Source: Streptomyces pyxinicus
Lineage (GTDB): Bacteria; Actinomycetota; Actinomycetes; Streptomycetales; Streptomycetaceae
DNA length: 64,000 nucleotides
Direction: 5' to 3'
NCBI RefSeq assembly: GCF_024753135.1
Contig: NZ_JANUGP010000025.1
Location: 1-64,000 of the forward strand
In this document: positions 8,537 to 17,465 of the stretch, in pieces
How positions within the stretch are numbered: the stretch's first letter is position 1
Layout: the number at the start of each line of letters is the position of its first letter
Notes under the pieces: model-generated
What the model saw: only the letters and a program-made list of their open reading frames with translations
What the model was told of the DNA's origin: nothing
The model's database searches: none
Program-made: the position numbers and the translations under genes

Positions 8537-9826
8537 TCACCCGGTGACCCGGGCGGCGAGCGCCTCCAGCAGGTGCCGCTGGTGCCGGTGGCCGACCGTC
8601 TCGTAGCCGACGACGGTGACGAAGGGCGCCAGCATGACCACGAGCAGGCAGACCGCGAGCGGGACATGTACCGCGGACAGCAGCACGGCCAGCGCGAGCA
8701 CGGCGAGGGTGCCGGTGATCAGCAGCAGGTGGAACCGGTCGGCGCGGGACAGCAGCAGCGTGTGCAGCAGGTACACCACGAGCAGGAACAGGCCGACCGG
8801 CAGGGCCAGCGCGAGGACCACGGCGACGTCGCCGATCTCCGCGTGGTGCTCCAGCCTCAGGCCGGCCACGTGCAGCCCGGCCCCGGCGCCCGCGATCCCC
8901 ATGAACACGGGGATGTGCCCGTAGCCGAACAGGTAGCCGCGCTCACGGCGGTGCACCAGCACCTCGCCGAAGGGCGTCGCGAAGTACACCCACCACATGC
9001 CGAAGGTCAGCCCGACACCGGCCACGACGACGGCGACCGCGTTTCCCGTCCAGTGCGTCCCGCCGGCCCCGCCCAGCAGGTCACCGGAGGAGGCGACGGT
9101 GCCGACCACCCCCTCGCCCAGGGTGATGATCGCGAACAGGCTGTACCGCTCGGCGACATGGTGCGGATGCCACGGGGTGCCGCCCGCACCGCCCTGACTG
9201 AGCACCGGCAGCAGCAGTTCCAGCACCCCGAGCAGCGCGAACGCGACGAACACCACCGGCAGCGGCAGCGCCACGAAACCGACGACGAGCCAGCCGGCCT
9301 GGGCGGTCGCGGTCCAGCGGATCTGCGCGCCGCCCACCTCACGGAACGCCGGCGACTCCCGGCACGCGCGCCGCCACTGCGCCAGCATCGCGATCCGCAT
9401 GACGACGTACCCGATCACCATCGCCCGCAGTTCCAGGTGGCCGCCTTCCCGCACGGAGTGGAACATCGCGGGCAGCCCGAGGGCGAACACCACGACGCCG
9501 ATCATCTGGAGCATCGTCAGGGCACGGTAGAGCCAGTCGTCGGTGTCGAAGGCCGACGCGAACCAGCTGAAGCTGATCCAGGCCACGCTGATCGCGAACA
9601 TGGCCAGCACGAACGCCGTGACCGCGGCGCCGAAGCGGCCCTCCGCGATCAGCTCGGCGAAGTTCGCCGCGGCGGTGCCGACCGCCACCACGAACGTCAG
9701 GTCGAACAGCAGCTCCAGCGGTGTCGAGGCCCGCCCGGGCTGTCTCGGGTCGCGGCCCGTCATGGGCACTCTGCTGTGCGCCAGCCTGCCGCCGCGTGGT
9801 TCGGTTGCGCTCATGGGGAGGATCAT
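8537..9826 (-). CDS. Low temperature requirement protein A (LtrA) family membrane protein
   Basis: A 429-aa polytopic membrane protein of the LtrA family. The signature TPLELLFDLTFVVAVG is near the N-terminus, followed by about ten to eleven hydrophobic helices and the conserved HVAERYSLFAIITLGE segment. LtrA was named for growth of Listeria in the cold; its biochemical role is still unclear. The start at 9826 or the in-frame ATG at 9814 are both possible and neither has a strong ribosome-binding site. It is divergent from the DUF3566 gene across about 290 bases in which I recognise no further gene. Confidence 0.87.
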   Translation of the reverse strand: MILPMSATEPRGGRLAHSRVPMTGRDPRQPGRASTPLELLFDLTFVVAVGTAAANFAELIAEGRFGAAVTAFVLAMFAISVAWISFSWFASAFDTDDWLYRALTMLQMIGVVVFALGLPAMFHSVREGGHLELRAMVIGYVVMRIAMLAQWRRACRESPAFREVGGAQIRWTATAQAGWLVVGFVALPLPVVFVAFALLGVLELLLPVLSQGGAGGTPWHPHHVAERYSLFAIITLGEGVVGTVASSGDLLGGAGGTHWTGNAVAVVVAGVGLTFGMWWVYFATPFGEVLVHRRERGYLFGYGHIPVFMGIAGAGAGLHVAGLRLEHHAEIGDVAVVLALALPVGLFLLVVYLLHTLLLSRADRFHLLLITGTLAVLALAVLLSAVHVPLAVCLLVVMLAPFVTVVGYETVGHRHQRHLLEALAARVTG

Positions 9827-10118
9827 GCCGCGTCCCCGGGCCGGCGCGCCCGCTTCGTCACTCGTACGCCCATTCGGAGTGCACGGCCCGGACCGGCGGC
9901 CCGACCGCCGGCGGCCCGGCCTGCCTTGGCCGAGGCGGCCTTCCGGCGCGTCTCACCGGCCCGTCTCCCGCCCGCCCCGGAGTGCGTGGGCGGTCGGCGC
10001 TCCCTACGGTCGGTGCCACGGACCAGCAGACCCCGGAGGCCGCCTGCTGTGGTCAACGGGCCCGTCCGATGCGGGAGGGCGCCCCGAGGCCGCCGGCCGA
10101 CCAGTCAGGGAGACAGGC

Positions 10119-11135
10119 ATGAGCCGAGCCAGGCGCAGGACCCGCGGCACCGCCCGCACCCAGGCGACCCCGAAGCAGGGCGCCGCCGTCTCCCCGCACT
10201 CCCCGCAGGACGGCCCCACCCGCCTCATGCCGGCCCACGATCAGACGCGGGCACGTACGGCCACGGAGACCGGGCACGACGAAGCACCGGCCGCGCCGGG
10301 GCGGGCCGGGGGGCGCCCGGAGCCCTCGCAGGGGGCCGGGGACGTCCCGGACGCGTCGGGGTCCGCTGCGGAGCGCGCGGCACTCGTGAAGGGGGCGCGG
10401 GAAGTTCCGCGTACGCCGGGGGCGGCCGAGGGAGTCCCGGTGCGCGCGAAGCGTGCCGACCCGCGGGCGTCCAGGCCGGCTGAGGAGCGCGCGGCGTCCG
10501 CGAACCGGACCGGTCCCGCGGCCGGTGCCCCCGTGCGGCCGGCGCCGGCGGTCCACCCCGCGCCCGCCGGACCGCGCACGATACGGCTGCGCATAGCCGA
10601 GGGCGACCCCTGGTCCGCGATGGTCATGAGCTTCCTGCTGCTGACCGGACTCGGGATCGTCGCCCTCTGCACCACGCTCGCCGTCTGCGTCATCCTCCAG
10701 TTCACCGCGCCGGACGTCCTGCCACCGCTGACCACCGTGCTGGCCGTCGGGGCCGCCGTGACCGCCCTGGAAGTGGTCCTCGGCACCTGCCTGGCGACGC
10801 TGTCCACCTTCCTCTACAACCTGTCGGCGCCCTACAGCGGGGGCGTCGAAGTGGCCCTGACCGACGACCTGTCCGAGCCGACCCCGGCCGCCGCCCGCGC
10901 CCTGCTGCGCCTCGTCCGGGCACGTGTCCGCGCCCGCCGCCGGCTGCGCGCGCACACCCCGCCCTGGGCCGTCGCCGCCGTACGACGCCTGTCCGCCGTA
11001 CGACGCCTGTCCGCGGTCCGCGTCCCCTGGAGCGGCGGCACCCGGCCCGCGCCGGCCCGGCGCCCGGCCGACGCGCCGAACGGCCGGACCGGCGACGGCC
11101 TCGACACGACCCCGGAAGTCTCCGACACGGCGTGA
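10119..11135 (+). CDS. DUF3566 membrane protein with long disordered N-terminus
   Basis: A 338-aa protein. Residues 1-160 are low-complexity Ala/Pro/Arg/Gly with charged clusters, probably disordered. Residues about 165-260 match DUF3566: PWSAMVMSFLLLTGLGIVAL, a second helix and LATLSTFLYNLSAPYSGGVEVALTDDL. DUF3566 proteins usually sit near gyrA; this lies elsewhere, so it is probably a paralogue. The C-terminus is basic and includes a perfect 18-bp tandem duplication encoding VRRLSAVRRLSAV. The start follows GGGAGACAGGC. The role is unknown; the fold suggests a membrane-anchored scaffold. Confidence 0.75.
   Translation: MSRARRRTRGTARTQATPKQGAAVSPHSPQDGPTRLMPAHDQTRARTATETGHDEAPAAPGRAGGRPEPSQGAGDVPDASGSAAERAALVKGAREVPRTPGAAEGVPVRAKRADPRASRPAEERAASANRTGPAAGAPVRPAPAVHPAPAGPRTIRLRIAEGDPWSAMVMSFLLLTGLGIVALCTTLAVCVILQFTAPDVLPPLTTVLAVGAAVTALEVVLGTCLATLSTFLYNLSAPYSGGVEVALTDDLSEPTPAAARALLRLVRARVRARRRLRAHTPPWAVAAVRRLSAVRRLSAVRVPWSGGTRPAPARRPADAPNGRTGDGLDTTPEVSDTA
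10977..11012 (+). repeat. Perfect 18-bp tandem duplication inside DUF3566 gene
   Basis: The unit GCCGTACGACGCCTGTCC occurs twice head to tail (10977-10994, 10995-11012), duplicating six codons (AVRRLS). It preserves the reading frame and looks like a recent slippage event. Confidence 0.85.
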
Positions 11136-11188
11136 CCTGGGCCCGGGCCGCCCGGCCGGCGGGCCCGTCGACGCCGACGGCCTGAAGC

Positions 11189-11246
11189 CTTCGGCATCTG
11201 ACGAGGCCGCCTGCCCCTAAGCCCTTCGGCATCTGACGAGGCCGCC
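11189..11246. repeat. Two direct copies of a 23-bp element, 35 bp apart
   Basis: Copy 1 at 11189-11211 and copy 2 at 11224-11246 are identical over 23 bases (beginning CTTCGGCATCTG), and similarity extends slightly beyond on both sides. They lie about 50 bases past the DUF3566 stop. Possibly a duplicated piece of terminator or an attachment remnant; no function is evident. Confidence 0.7.
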
Positions 11247-11602
11247 CGCCCCTCCGTCACCGGCGCGGACAGAGCCCGTGCACCCGCCCGGGGCCCCTCG
11301 AAGACCCGGGCACGCTCCCCTCGACGCGTAGTCGGCCGGCCAGGACCGGAGCTTCCGCGTCCGCGCTCCCCTCCCCGCACCCGGCAAGGGACGCGCCCGC
11401 GTTCGCGCTCCTCAGCACGGCCCCGCCACTCCGAGCACCCCCTTGCCCGCAGCCGACCGCCTACGCCACCGCGTTCCACTTCGCGCCCGGCGTCGCACAC
11501 CCCGTGCCCAAGTCCTCGCACGGGTACGGCGTTTCCGCAGGCTGTCGCCACAGTCGGCGCTCCGCGGGAACCCCGCATAGGGAAAACCCTCGAATGACCC
11601 TC

Positions 11603-11623
11603 ACTCGCATGACATGAGCGAGT
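11603..11623. promoter_or_regulatory. Inverted repeat upstream of M4 metallopeptidase
   Basis: ACTCGC (11603-11608) and GCGAGT (11618-11623) flank a 9-base centre that reads ATGACATGA. It lies about 120 bases before the GTG of the secreted protease, so it could be an operator. The centre includes CATGACA, which is also found upstream of the collagenase gene. Confidence 0.35.
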
Positions 11624-11743
11624 CAAAGCTGCGACTCTTCCCCCGCGCTCCCGCACAGCTCAGCTCAGCTCGCCCGGGCGGCGGACCCGTCCGCCCGGTC
11701 TGTCACCGGCCGCCGTCAGCGGTCGCAGCAGGAGGAGTACGGA

Positions 11744-14164
11744 GTGAGATCCCTTCCCCACAGACCCCTTCCCCACAGAGGTCACAAGCGGGCCACCGTC
11801 GGAGCCGCCCTGGTCTCCGCCGCGGCTTTCATCGCCGTCGGTGTGCAGGCGGTCCCCGCCACCGCCACGCCCGCCGCCTCCCACCCCGGCTCGCTGCGCT
11901 CCGGCGGCCTGGAGGCCAAGCTCTCCCCGGCCCAGCACCGGGCGCTGGTGAAGAGCGCCCAGGACAAGACCGCCACGACCGCCCGCACCCTCGGCCTCGG
12001 TGCCAAGGAGAAGCTGGTCGTCAAGGACGTCGTCAAGGACAACGACGGCACCGTGCACACGCGTTACGAGCGCACCTACGCCGGCCTCCCCGTCCTCGGC
12101 GGCGACCTCGTGGTGCACACCCCGCCCGCCTCCCTGGCCGCGGGAACCGTGAGCACCACCTTCAACGGCAAGCGCACCATCAAGGTCGCGAGCACCACCG
12201 CCGCCTTCACCAAGTCCGCCGCCGAGTCCAAGGCGCTCAAGGCCGCCAAGGCCCTCGACGCCGACAAGGCCACCACCGACAGCGCCCGCAAGGTGATCTG
12301 GGCCGGCGACGGCACCCCGAAGCTTGCCTGGGAGACCGTGATCGGCGGCTTCCAGGACGACGGCACGCCCAGCCAGCTGCACGTCATCACGGACGCCACC
12401 AGCGGCGCGGAGCTGTACCGCTACCAGGCGATCAAGAACGGCGTCGGCAACACCCAGTACAGCGGCCAGGTCTCGCTGACCACGACGCAGTCGGGCTCGA
12501 ACTACACGCTCACCGACGGCGCACGCGGCGGCCACAAGACGTACAACCTCAACCACGGCACCTCCGGTACCGGCACCCTGTTCTCGCAGACGAGCGACAC
12601 CTGGGGCAACGGCACCACCTCCAACGCCGCGACAGCCGGCGCCGACGCGCACTACGGCGCCGCGACCACCTGGGACTTCTACAAGAACACCTTCGGCCGC
12701 AGCGGCATCCGCAACGACGGCGTCGCCGCGTACTCCCGGACCCACTACGGCAACTCGTACGTGAACGCGTTCTGGGACGACAGCTGCTTCTGCATGACCT
12801 ACGGCGACGGCTCCGGCAACAACGACCCGCTGACCTCGCTCGACGTCGCGGGCCACGAGATGAGTCACGGCGTCACCGCGGCCACCGCGAACCTGGAGTA
12901 CTCGGGCGAGTCCGGCGGCCTCAACGAGGCGACCTCCGACATCTTCGGCACCGGCGTGGAGTTCTACGCCAACAACTCCACCGACGTCGGCGACTACCTC
13001 ATCGGCGAGAAGATCGACATCAACGGCGACGGCACGCCGCTGCGTTACATGGACCAGCCGAGCAAGGACGGCGGGTCCAAGGACAGTTGGTACTCCGGGA
13101 TCGGCAACCTGGACGTGCACTACTCGTCCGGTCCCGCGAACCACATGTTCTACCTGCTGTCCGAGGGCAGCGGCACCAAGGTCATCAACGGCGTGACCTA
13201 CAACAGCCCGACCGCCGACGGTGTCGCGGTCACCGGCATCGGGCGGGACGCCGCGCTCCAGATCTGGTACAAGGCGCTGACGACGTACATGACGTCCAGC
13301 ACCAACTACGCGGGCGCCCGCACCGCCGCCCTGAACGCCGCCGCCGCGCTGTACGGCACCAACTCCACGCAGTACGCGGGCGTCGGCAACGCCTTCGCCG
13401 GCATCGCCGTCGGCGGTCACATCAACCCGCCGAGCAGTGGCGTGACGGTCACCAACCCGGGCAGCCAGTCCGCGACCGTCGGCACCGCCGTGAGCCTCCA
13501 GATCCAGGCGAGCAGCACCAACAGCGGTTCGCTGACCTACAGCGCCACCGGACTGCCGGCCGGCCTGTCGATCAACAGCTCCACCGGTCTGATCACCGGC
13601 ACGCCCACCACCGCGGGCAGTTCGAGCACCACCGTCACGGTGACCGACTCCACCGGCGCCACCGGCACCGCGACCTTCACCTGGACGGTCTCCGGCGGTG
13701 GCGGCGGGGGCTGCTCGGCGACCCAGCTGCTGGCCAACCCCGGCTTCGAGTCCGGCGGTTCCGGCTGGACCGCGACCAGCGGCGTGATCACCACCGACAG
13801 CGGCCAGGCGTCCCACGGCGGCTCCTACAAGGCCTGGCTGAACGGCTACGGCAGCACGCACACCGACACCCTGTCCCAGTCGGTGACGATCCCGGCCGGC
13901 TGCAAGGCGACCCTGACCTACTGGCTGCACATCGACAGCGCGGAGACCACCACCAGCACTCAGTACGACAAGCTGACGGTGACCGCCGGTTCGAAGACCC
14001 TGGCGACCTACTCGAACCTGAACAAGGCCTCCGGGTACAGCCAGAAGTCCTTCGACCTGTCCTCGCTGGCGGGCCAGACGGTCACGCTGAAGTTCAACGG
14101 CGTGGAGGACTCCTCGCTCCAGACCAGCTTCGTGGTGGACGACACCGCCCTCACCACCGGCTGA
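11744..14164 (+). CDS. Secreted M4-family (thermolysin-like) metallopeptidase with Ig-like and C-terminal adhesion domains
   Basis: An 806-aa exoenzyme. A signal peptide ends near residue 41 (VPATATPAAS). An FTP/PepSY-type propeptide occupies about residues 50-225, then the zinc protease domain with His371-Glu-Met-Ser-His375 and the third ligand Glu395 (GGLNEATSD). After residue 560 comes a putative Ig fold (LPAGLSINSSTGLITGTPT), a Gly-rich linker and a C-terminal beta-sandwich beginning NPGFESGGSGWT, likely for substrate binding. The GTG start has AGGAGG upstream. A hairpin terminator follows. Role: digestion of extracellular protein. Confidence 0.93.
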   Translation: MRSLPHRPLPHRGHKRATVGAALVSAAAFIAVGVQAVPATATPAASHPGSLRSGGLEAKLSPAQHRALVKSAQDKTATTARTLGLGAKEKLVVKDVVKDNDGTVHTRYERTYAGLPVLGGDLVVHTPPASLAAGTVSTTFNGKRTIKVASTTAAFTKSAAESKALKAAKALDADKATTDSARKVIWAGDGTPKLAWETVIGGFQDDGTPSQLHVITDATSGAELYRYQAIKNGVGNTQYSGQVSLTTTQSGSNYTLTDGARGGHKTYNLNHGTSGTGTLFSQTSDTWGNGTTSNAATAGADAHYGAATTWDFYKNTFGRSGIRNDGVAAYSRTHYGNSYVNAFWDDSCFCMTYGDGSGNNDPLTSLDVAGHEMSHGVTAATANLEYSGESGGLNEATSDIFGTGVEFYANNSTDVGDYLIGEKIDINGDGTPLRYMDQPSKDGGSKDSWYSGIGNLDVHYSSGPANHMFYLLSEGSGTKVINGVTYNSPTADGVAVTGIGRDAALQIWYKALTTYMTSSTNYAGARTAALNAAAALYGTNSTQYAGVGNAFAGIAVGGHINPPSSGVTVTNPGSQSATVGTAVSLQIQASSTNSGSLTYSATGLPAGLSINSSTGLITGTPTTAGSSSTTVTVTDSTGATGTATFTWTVSGGGGGGCSATQLLANPGFESGGSGWTATSGVITTDSGQASHGGSYKAWLNGYGSTHTDTLSQSVTIPAGCKATLTYWLHIDSAETTTSTQYDKLTVTAGSKTLATYSNLNKASGYSQKSFDLSSLAGQTVTLKFNGVEDSSLQTSFVVDDTALTTG

Positions 14165-14179
14165 GCCACCGCACGACCG

Positions 14180-14214
14180 CGGTCCCGCACCCCGCTGTCC
14201 GGGGTACGGGACCG
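14180..14214. terminator. Bidirectional hairpin between M4 protease and GH64 genes
   Basis: A 15-bp stem with a single mismatch (arms 14180-14194 and 14200-14214) and a 5-base loop sits between the two convergent stop codons (14164 and 14229), and should serve both transcripts. Confidence 0.75.
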
Positions 14215-14228
14215 TGCCGTGCCGGGGC

Positions 14229-15428
14229 TCAGTTCAGCGGGTCCAGCGTCAGGGACGCCGCCTGCGGGTCGCCGTCGTGCACCAGCGACTCCTGGTCGCC
14301 GACGTCGTCGAAGGCGAACGCGTAGGCCTTGCCGTCGGCCATCCGCTCGTGGATGGCGCGCGCGTACTGGTTGGTCACCGCGTCCTGGTAGAAGTCGCCC
14401 GGCGTGGTGTCCGGCTGGTCGGAGTCGGTCAGCAGCGTCGAGCGGTTGTAACCGGCGCACAGCGTGCGGGAGATGGGTCCGCGCACCTGGTCGTTGGGGG
14501 CGTCCAGCAGGTTGTGGCAGCCGAAGACGCTGGAGGCGTCCGGCTTCCGGAAGCTGGTGACGACGGCACCGGAGGAGTCGGTGAAGTTCATGACGTCACC
14601 CGAGACCCGCCCGAAGTACTTGGTGTCCGGCTTGTCGGCGAACGGCGTCACGGTCAGCGTCGACGTCGTGTACTTCTGCCAGACCCGGTTCACGTAGTCG
14701 TCCATCGCGCCGGCCGGCAGCGCCCCGGTCTCCACGCCGTACAGCGGGGACAGCGCGCGCAGCACCGTACCGTCGGAGCGTGTCTGGATCAGACCGCCCC
14801 AGCCGCCGCCCTGGGCGCGCAGCGCGTCGAAGAAGCCCGTGTACCCGCCGGGCTTCAGGTGTCCGGTCTCCGCGGTGGTGCCGCCGCCCCCGCGCACGCC
14901 GACCGCGTACGGCGCCGAGAACATGTCGACCTGGGTGCTGTTGAGCCACAGCCCGGAGTCGTTGAGCGTGTACTCCGACCAGTTGAACAGGATGTCCCGG
15001 TTGGGGTCCGAGGCGTTCTGCACGGCCGGCTGCACCAGTCCACCGGTGGCCAGGCGGAAGTCGAGCTTGCTGCCGTAGGAGAAGTAGATGCGGCCGGAGA
15101 ACTTCGGTATCCGGATCGTCGTGGTCTGCCCGGCGGCCGGACCGGGGATCGACGCGTCCGGCGCGGGCGCCGGGGGGTTCGCGCCCGCCGGCCAGGCGTG
15201 GAAGGTGCCGTCCGCGTCGGCCCAGCCCTGCTGTCCCGAGGAGAGCTGGGTGCCGAGGTCGTAGAGGTGGACGGGCTCGGAACGGCCCGAGTTGTTCGTG
15301 ATCGTCAGGGTGATGGTGTCGGGTACGGCGGCATCCGCCCGGTCCGTCGCGCCGAACACGAGCACTCCGCCGACCAGGGCCACCGCGGCCGCCAGGGGCA
15401 GCGCGGGGCGCGTGAGCCTGTGAGGCAC
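14229..15428 (-). CDS. Secreted glycoside hydrolase family 64 beta-1,3-glucanase
   Basis: A 399-aa secreted protein with a signal peptide cleaved near ADRADAA. The rest matches GH64, the laminaripentaose-producing beta-1,3-glucanases with a thaumatin-like N-terminal subdomain: TITNNSGRSEPVHLYDLG, RIYFSYGSKLDFRL, ILFNWSEYTLND, VDMFSAPYAVGV and FGCHNLLDAPN. No separate carbohydrate-binding module is attached, unlike some relatives. GTG start with GGAGGTGGAGA upstream. A perfect LacI-type operator lies 55 bases before the start, so it is probably repressed until glucan sugars are present. It would attack fungal or plant callose-type glucans. Confidence 0.9.
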   Translation of the reverse strand: MPHRLTRPALPLAAAVALVGGVLVFGATDRADAAVPDTITLTITNNSGRSEPVHLYDLGTQLSSGQQGWADADGTFHAWPAGANPPAPAPDASIPGPAAGQTTTIRIPKFSGRIYFSYGSKLDFRLATGGLVQPAVQNASDPNRDILFNWSEYTLNDSGLWLNSTQVDMFSAPYAVGVRGGGGTTAETGHLKPGGYTGFFDALRAQGGGWGGLIQTRSDGTVLRALSPLYGVETGALPAGAMDDYVNRVWQKYTTSTLTVTPFADKPDTKYFGRVSGDVMNFTDSSGAVVTSFRKPDASSVFGCHNLLDAPNDQVRGPISRTLCAGYNRSTLLTDSDQPDTTPGDFYQDAVTNQYARAIHERMADGKAYAFAFDDVGDQESLVHDGDPQAASLTLDPLN

Positions 15429-15482
15429 TCTCCACCTCCGTGTGGGGTCGGGGTCGTACGGACGGGTGGTCCGTACCTAGTG

Positions 15483-15496
15483 TGAGAGCGCTCTCA
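15483..15496. promoter_or_regulatory. LacI-family operator (CebR/BglR-like palindrome)
   Basis: TGAGAGCGCTCTCA is a perfect 14-bp palindrome with the CG centre typical of LacI-type sites, and differs from the published CebR box (TGGGAGCGCTCCCA) by one symmetric base pair. It is 55 bases upstream of the GH64 start codon, where a repressor could block transcription. No LacI gene lies in this window, so the regulator must be encoded elsewhere. Confidence 0.75.
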
Positions 15497-15631
15497 GGGT
15501 GGTGTGGGGATGCGTCCATGTCAATGATGTGGACGAGATCCGTCCGGCGCCCGCCGTGTGACGGACGCCGTGGACGGATGGCGGAGACCGAGCGGAAGAC
15601 CCGGCTTGACCTGCTACGACGTCAGCAGACG

Positions 15632-16387
15632 TCAGAAGGTCCGCTCCAGCAGGGCCAGCAGCGCGCCCCAGTGCCGTTCGTCGGCCGCACGGTCGTACGC
15701 GGGGGTGTCCGCCTGCGTGTAACCGTGCTTGGCGCCCGGATAGACCTCGCAGGTGTGCCGCACCCCGGCGTCCGTCAGCGCCGCCTCGAAGCGGGCGATG
15801 TCCTCGGGGGTCAGCGAGGGGTCCTCGTCGGCGTGCCCGAAGTACAGCTCCGCGGTGACGCGCGGGGCCCCCAGGTGCGGACTGTCCGACTCGTCGGTCA
15901 CCAGCCTGCCGCCGTGGAACCCGGCCCCCGCCGCGACCCGGTCCGGGTACGCCGCCGCCGTCCACAGCACGAGCCGGGCGCCCATACAGTAGCCGGTCAG
16001 CGCCACCGGCCCGGCGGCCGCCCGCGGACTGTCGGCCAGCCAGCGCAGGTAGGCGCCCGCGTCCCGCCGGACCAGGTCCGGAGTCAGCGCCGACATGACC
16101 GGGCCGAGCCGCTCCCAGATCGTCGGGTCGCCGCCCGGGTCGATGAACTCGGGCAGGTCGAGGAGCGGGGCGCGGCCGGACCGGTAGAAGACGTTCGGCA
16201 CCAGCACCGTGTAGCCCGCGGCGGCGAGCCGGTCGGCCATCGACCTCAGCTGCGGACGCAGGCCGTAGGCGTCCTGGTAGAGCAGCACGGCCGGCCGGGG
16301 CCGTCCGTCGGCCGGGTGGACGAGGTAGGCGTCGGCGACGCCGTCCTCGGTGGGGATGTCGACTGCGGTTCCCTGGACGTCGGTCAT
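15632..16387 (-). CDS. Dienelactone hydrolase family protein
   Basis: A 251-aa alpha/beta hydrolase. The nucleophile elbow is GYCMGA, giving the Cys/Ser triad type seen in dienelactone hydrolase (here Cys). The acid and His lie in FGHADEDPSL and YPGAKHGYTQ. The family hydrolyses dienelactone in chloroaromatic degradation, but most Streptomyces members have unknown substrates. The ATG at 16387 is taken because the protein aligns with the family from there; the frame is open upstream without coding character. A strong terminator hairpin separates it from the Sua5-like gene upstream. Confidence 0.85.
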   Translation of the reverse strand: MTDVQGTAVDIPTEDGVADAYLVHPADGRPRPAVLLYQDAYGLRPQLRSMADRLAAAGYTVLVPNVFYRSGRAPLLDLPEFIDPGGDPTIWERLGPVMSALTPDLVRRDAGAYLRWLADSPRAAAGPVALTGYCMGARLVLWTAAAYPDRVAAGAGFHGGRLVTDESDSPHLGAPRVTAELYFGHADEDPSLTPEDIARFEAALTDAGVRHTCEVYPGAKHGYTQADTPAYDRAADERHWGALLALLERTF

Positions 16388-16495
16388 GGTGAGCGGGCCC
16401 TTCCCTCGGCGGACGGGCGTCGGGCGGCGGATGCCTCCTCGACGCCGCGGCTGGGGCCATGCTGTCACGCAAGATCGCCCGCACCGCACCGGGCG

Positions 16496-16531
16496 GGCCG
16501 GTTCCGGCGGGCGCGCCCGCCGGAACCGGCC
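16496..16531 (-). terminator. Perfect 16-bp hairpin after the Sua5/YrdC gene
   Basis: Arms 16496-16511 and 16516-16531 are exact reverse complements with a 4-base loop (CGCG). It is placed nine bases past the stop of the minus-strand Sua5/YrdC gene. Confidence 0.85.
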
Positions 16532-16539
16532 ACGCGGGC

Positions 16540-17160
16540 CTACTCGAAGCGGCTGGGGTCCCCGGCGCCCCGCCGGACGATCTCCACCTCGCCGCCGGAG
16601 AAGTCCACGACGGTCGTCGGCTCGGTACCGCACTCGCCGCAGTCGACCACCGCGTCCAGCGCGTGGTCGAGCCGGTCCTTGATCTCCCAGCCCTGCGTCA
16701 TCGGCTCCTCCTCGTCCGGCAGCAGCAGCGTGCTGGACAGCAGCGGCTCACCCAGTTCGGCCAGCAGTGCCTGGGCCACCACATGGTCCGGGATGCGCAC
16801 GCCCACCGTCTTCTTCTTCGGGTGCCAGAGCTTGCGCGGCACCTCGCGGGTCGCCGGGAGGATGAAGGTGTAACTGCCTGGTGTGGCCGCCTTGATGGCC
16901 CGGAAGACGTCGTTGTCCACCTGGACGAACTGGCCGAGCTGGGCGAAGTCACGGCACATCAGCGTGAAGTGGTGCCGGTCGTCGAGCCGGCGGACGGACC
17001 GGATCCGGTCCATGCCGTCCCGGCTGCCCAGACGGCAGCCCAGCGCGTAGCAGGAGTCGGTCGGGTATGCGATGAGTGCCTCCGAGCGGACCGCGTCGGC
17101 GATCTGGGCGATGCTGCGCTGCTGCGGGTTCTCGGGGTGCACGTCGAAGTACTTCGCCAT
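16540..17160 (-). CDS. L-threonylcarbamoyladenylate synthase family protein (Sua5/YciO/YrdC)
   Basis: A 206-aa YrdC-fold protein. Such enzymes make threonylcarbamoyl-AMP for the t6A37 modification of tRNA. Visible signatures are ALIAYPTDSCYALGC near the N-terminus, the basic nucleotide-binding KKKTVGVRIPDH segment and STLLLPDEEEP. It lacks the C-terminal Sua5 domain. Its sequence is closer to the YciO branch, whose members have weaker activity, so it may be a paralogue rather than the essential enzyme. It ends at a strong terminator and is divergent from the PucR-type regulator across 305 bases. Confidence 0.83.
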   Translation of the reverse strand: MAKYFDVHPENPQQRSIAQIADAVRSEALIAYPTDSCYALGCRLGSRDGMDRIRSVRRLDDRHHFTLMCRDFAQLGQFVQVDNDVFRAIKAATPGSYTFILPATREVPRKLWHPKKKTVGVRIPDHVVAQALLAELGEPLLSSTLLLPDEEEPMTQGWEIKDRLDHALDAVVDCGECGTEPTTVVDFSGGEVEIVRRGAGDPSRFE

Positions 17161-17465
17161 TCACCGAGCTTATGCTGTCCTTGCGCGACGCACGCGCGGG
17201 GCCCGCCGCCCGGAGACGGCCCGGCCCGCCGCCTCGTACGCGTCCCGTGCGAATCCGCTGGGTGTACGCCCCCGGATCCGGGGCAACCGACCTCTGAGCA
17301 ACCCGGGGCCTGTCCCCCCGCCCCGGGTGCGGCAGTCTCCGCCGGCGGCCCATCCCCCCCAGGCCGCCGGCGGAGCCGTGTCCCGGCACAGGACCGGGAC
17401 CGGGGCGCGTCGGGTAGCGTCCCGAGGCGTATGCCCGATCGATATGCGGACGAGGGGAAAGGCAC
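17161..17465. other. Divergent intergenic region
   Basis: These 305 bases separate two divergent genes and must hold both promoters. No small gene with a ribosome-binding site and no clear -35/-10 pair was found; a Shine-Dalgarno-like GAGGGGAAAGG precedes the regulator start. Confidence 0.4.

Larger units (their letters stand above)
11136..11743. other. Non-coding interval with 35-bp direct repeat and protease promoter region
   Basis: No convincing gene lies in these 608 bases. The left end carries two copies of the 23-mer CTTCGGCATCTGACGAGGCC+GCC (11189-11211 and 11224-11246), set 35 bp apart, near the end of the DUF3566 gene. The right end holds an inverted repeat and the leader of the M4 metallopeptidase. 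The middle is GC-rich and shows nothing I recognise. Confidence 0.55.

Noticed and set aside
9543..10118. Extension of the DUF3566 gene 192 codons upstream over ltrA
   Set aside because: The added part is antisense to LtrA, and the ATG at 10119 has a ribosome-binding site and starts the natural protein.
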